Source: Sympetrum striolatum
Taxonomy: Eukaryota > Arthropoda > Insecta > Odonata > Libellulidae
Length of the DNA stretch: 64,000 nt
Direction of reading: 5' to 3'
Assembly (NCBI GenBank): GCA_947579665.1
Contig: OX388348.1
Span: 5,766,001-5,830,000, forward strand
Shown here: in pieces, positions 61,601 through 64,000 of the stretch
Numbering within the stretch: the stretch's first letter is position 1
Layout: each line of letters starts with the position of its first letter
The notes under the pieces: generated by a model
Seen by the model: the letters and a program-made list of their open reading frames with translations, nothing else
Database searches by the model: none
Told to the model about the DNA's origin: nothing
Position numbers and translations under genes: made by a program

Positions 61601-64000
61601 TTTCCATGAATGTTTCTCTCATCGTAATATATTTGGCAACTATTGTCGGTAACGTTAGATTTTTATTGTAATTCTGAATTATAGTATTCTTTCGTTTATA
61701 TGGTGTATCATTCTTGTTGACGGGAAAAATTCTTAATAATATTACTTTTCTGAAAAATATACTAATAAAAATTGTGTGGAAGAATAAATGAAATAGGCGC
61801 ACTTCATATTTTTTGCGATTTAAAAAAACCTATCGGCTTATACCTTGCAGCCATAATCAGGCACACACAAAGAAATACAGCTGTAATTTATACAATTGCA
61901 CTTAGTTTTGAGGATAAGGTAAGTATTGGAGAGGTGTTACGGTGATGCCATAGGTAAATTAGAGGAATTAGTGTCGAAATAGTTCTACCTATAAGTGAAA
62001 ATTGTTTTCATTGTTTCCTATTAAGTTGATTTTTAATGAAATAGCGTGAATTTTTAATATTGTATCGCTACTTGCACACAATTCATTACTTTTTAACCAA
62101 TTTGAATTTTAACACCAATGTAGAAAATTTGTGGATGAAAAATAGATATTTAGCGAAATCAGATGCGTTTCCACAAAGTTAAAGGCGAACACATAGAGTG
62201 TGCATTTATACTTGAAATTGAGTGAAATAAGTTACATCTCGTTGTTTGGATCGCGTCAAAGAGTCTTCTAATTCGGCATCTCCTATGATCTTTATCGTGT
62301 GTGGTGTCCGTGGTATGAAGAGCGATGGTGCGGTGCTACCAAAGAAGCTCTTGCGGTTGAGCTCCGCACGGGAGGACCAAAAAACTCCCTTGTCTTCGCT
62401 TGCAATGGGATTAGCCCCTAAGATGGAGGCACCTTTTTCCCCTTTTCCTAGGAAATAAAAAATTCAGCCCGCTACGATAACCCTCTCTGGCGGGAGTTTG
62501 CGGTACCGTAATGACAGGGCGGTTTCTGAGGAAGAGGCATTGTCGCTGTGTGCGCGGGGTATTATGGGAAGGTTCCTTTTTCTGCGGCCTGTGATTAATG
62601 GCAGAGGGTGATTCGCGGAAGATATTGCGTCGGAGAGCGGCACACCTCGATCCGTCCGCACAATTCTCCCGCTAGAATGCGTGCTAATTAATTAGGATTT
62701 GTTTCCTTCGCTACTTGTTCGTTAATGCACGAGTCGTTAGAGGAGCCATGACTTGTCCCATAATCGGTTTGAGATGTTGCTCACTGCTATTGCAATGAAA
62801 TAATTCCGATCCGATTATGTTGATTGCCTCATTAGATGCCGTTCATTAATTTGCAGATAAACTTTTATAAAGAGGTCAAATAAACGCCTGAAAAGATTTT
62901 ATTTATAAAACTATTCATTGGTATACTCCGTTTGGCGAAGGCCCTTTACTTTCGTACAATGGAAAAATATCTATTTCATGCGACAAATTGATGAAAGTAT
63001 TGCATCTATAAAAACGTAAATTCTAATCATCGACGATATTTCTCGTATGTGCATCGGCTCCTGTTAACTTTCGCAGCATCAGAACTATTTTTTGTTAAAA
63101 CCACCTAACTCTCCTCATTTATCGCATTCAAACGACTTTTTATTCGCCTTTTCACCCTTGAGAGCCATTAAATTAACCATTACAGTTATACTGATTTCAC
63201 CTCTCCTTCTTTCCTAGGTTTATTTAAATTTCATCTTTATACTGTCGATCTGTTCTATGGCTCACCTACTTCATTAGATGTAACTCCGCGATTGTCTTTT
63301 TCATTTTTCTTCGATTGTTTTTCTCCTGAATTTCCAAAAACTACAAGATTCGATTCGAAGATTTTTATTTTAATCTGTACTTGCTTAACAGATGCTTCAT
63401 TTTGTGTGACCATATCTTCTTTAATCCTGATTCATACCGTCTTCAAAATTTATTGTAACTTTTATTACACTTTCATGAGGCTCATGTCATTAATAATAAA
63501 CGATTTTTACTCTTTTATTTACTGTTTTGTCAAATAGTTATGATGCTTTAGTTCATCAGAAAGCAATTTCGACCATAAGTATAACATGGATAAAAGTGTA
63601 AATCACGCATGAAATATAAAGTATTAACATCCGAAATATAGCAATTCGCGATAAACATTCTATGGGGCTTTGTTATTTTCTACCTATAATCGAAATCAGA
63701 ATATATGAATACATTTTCATTGTAAGAGCAACCGTTTAAAAATCCTTTCTCTTTATTCGATAAATTTGGCGTATAGGATGTGAAAGTCAAGTAAAATTAC
63801 CCGTTTGCATAAATAAAGAGATACAGAATAAATTATATCGAAATTTTATTTATTTCAAAATCTTTAAAAACTTTTGAGAAATTAAATATTTCATTTTTTG
63901 GTAGAGACTAAGAAACTAGGATGTCACTTAAAAAGCCACAATCCAATTGTACTCAACTTTATCCTTAATTTGATCTCTTATGAAGAATTTCCTGCAATTA
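55667..64000. other. No gene recognised
   Basis: I found no exon with splice sites and domain support, no RNA gene and no element with defined ends. A (GA)n run lies at 60066-60094. GC-richer stretches at 55.8-56.2, 56.9-57.9 and 62.3-62.75 kb could be conserved non-coding or regulatory DNA, but nothing in the sequence alone proves it. Confidence 0.35.

Overview
This is AT-rich, gene-poor eukaryotic DNA, most likely from an insect or a related arthropod with a large, repeat-filled genome. The evidence is three properly spliced exons of an arthropod-type immunoglobulin gene separated by introns of 5.9 and 15.5 kb, tRNA-derived SINEs, Helitrons, a non-LTR retrotransposon, Penelope fragments and several TIR transposon families. 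I cannot name the species. I see no operons, tRNA or rRNA genes, or CRISPR arrays.

The one host gene I can support lies on the minus strand. Exons at 34455-34662, 18765-18920 and 12782-12910 join in compatible phases (0-1, 1-1, 1-1). They encode the second half of Ig domain 1 and essentially all of Ig domain 2 of a DIP (Dpr-interacting protein)/lachesin-like neuronal cell-surface protein. Upstream exons (signal peptide, first half of Ig1) and downstream exons (Ig3, C-terminus) were not found and probably lie in unread intronic DNA or outside the window.

Mobile DNA fills much of the rest. Three copies of one P/THAP9-like DNA transposon (16102-18752 plus; 24700-26098 minus; 47428-49855 minus) each have a perfect 8-bp target duplication. 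Two carry the same roughly 1-kb TA-flanked MITE, and all show traces of a small mariner-like MITE. The first copy sits 12 nt inside the intron after the Ig2 exon, and its target duplication overlaps the splice donor. The second is a fold-back rearrangement. The third is nested in a Helitron.

Helitron 3' ends, each with a terminal hairpin and CTAG before T, occur at 141, 49931 and 54414 (minus). A frameshifted CR1/Jockey-like LINE (31360-33200, minus) has landed in an array of about 170-bp units that carry a tRNA-like B-box. Other elements are an 874-bp TIR element at 28577-29450, a 144-bp hairpin MITE at 19448-19591, two SINE families (13432-13566 and 15016-15266, both with target duplications), and back-to-back Penelope fragments near 1.4-1.7 kb. 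Two strong hairpins, at 12609-12741 (just inside a DIP intron) and 52149-52213 (pre-miRNA-like), are not explained by a recognised family.

From 34.7 to 64 kb, apart from the elements listed, I see only unassigned AT-rich DNA.
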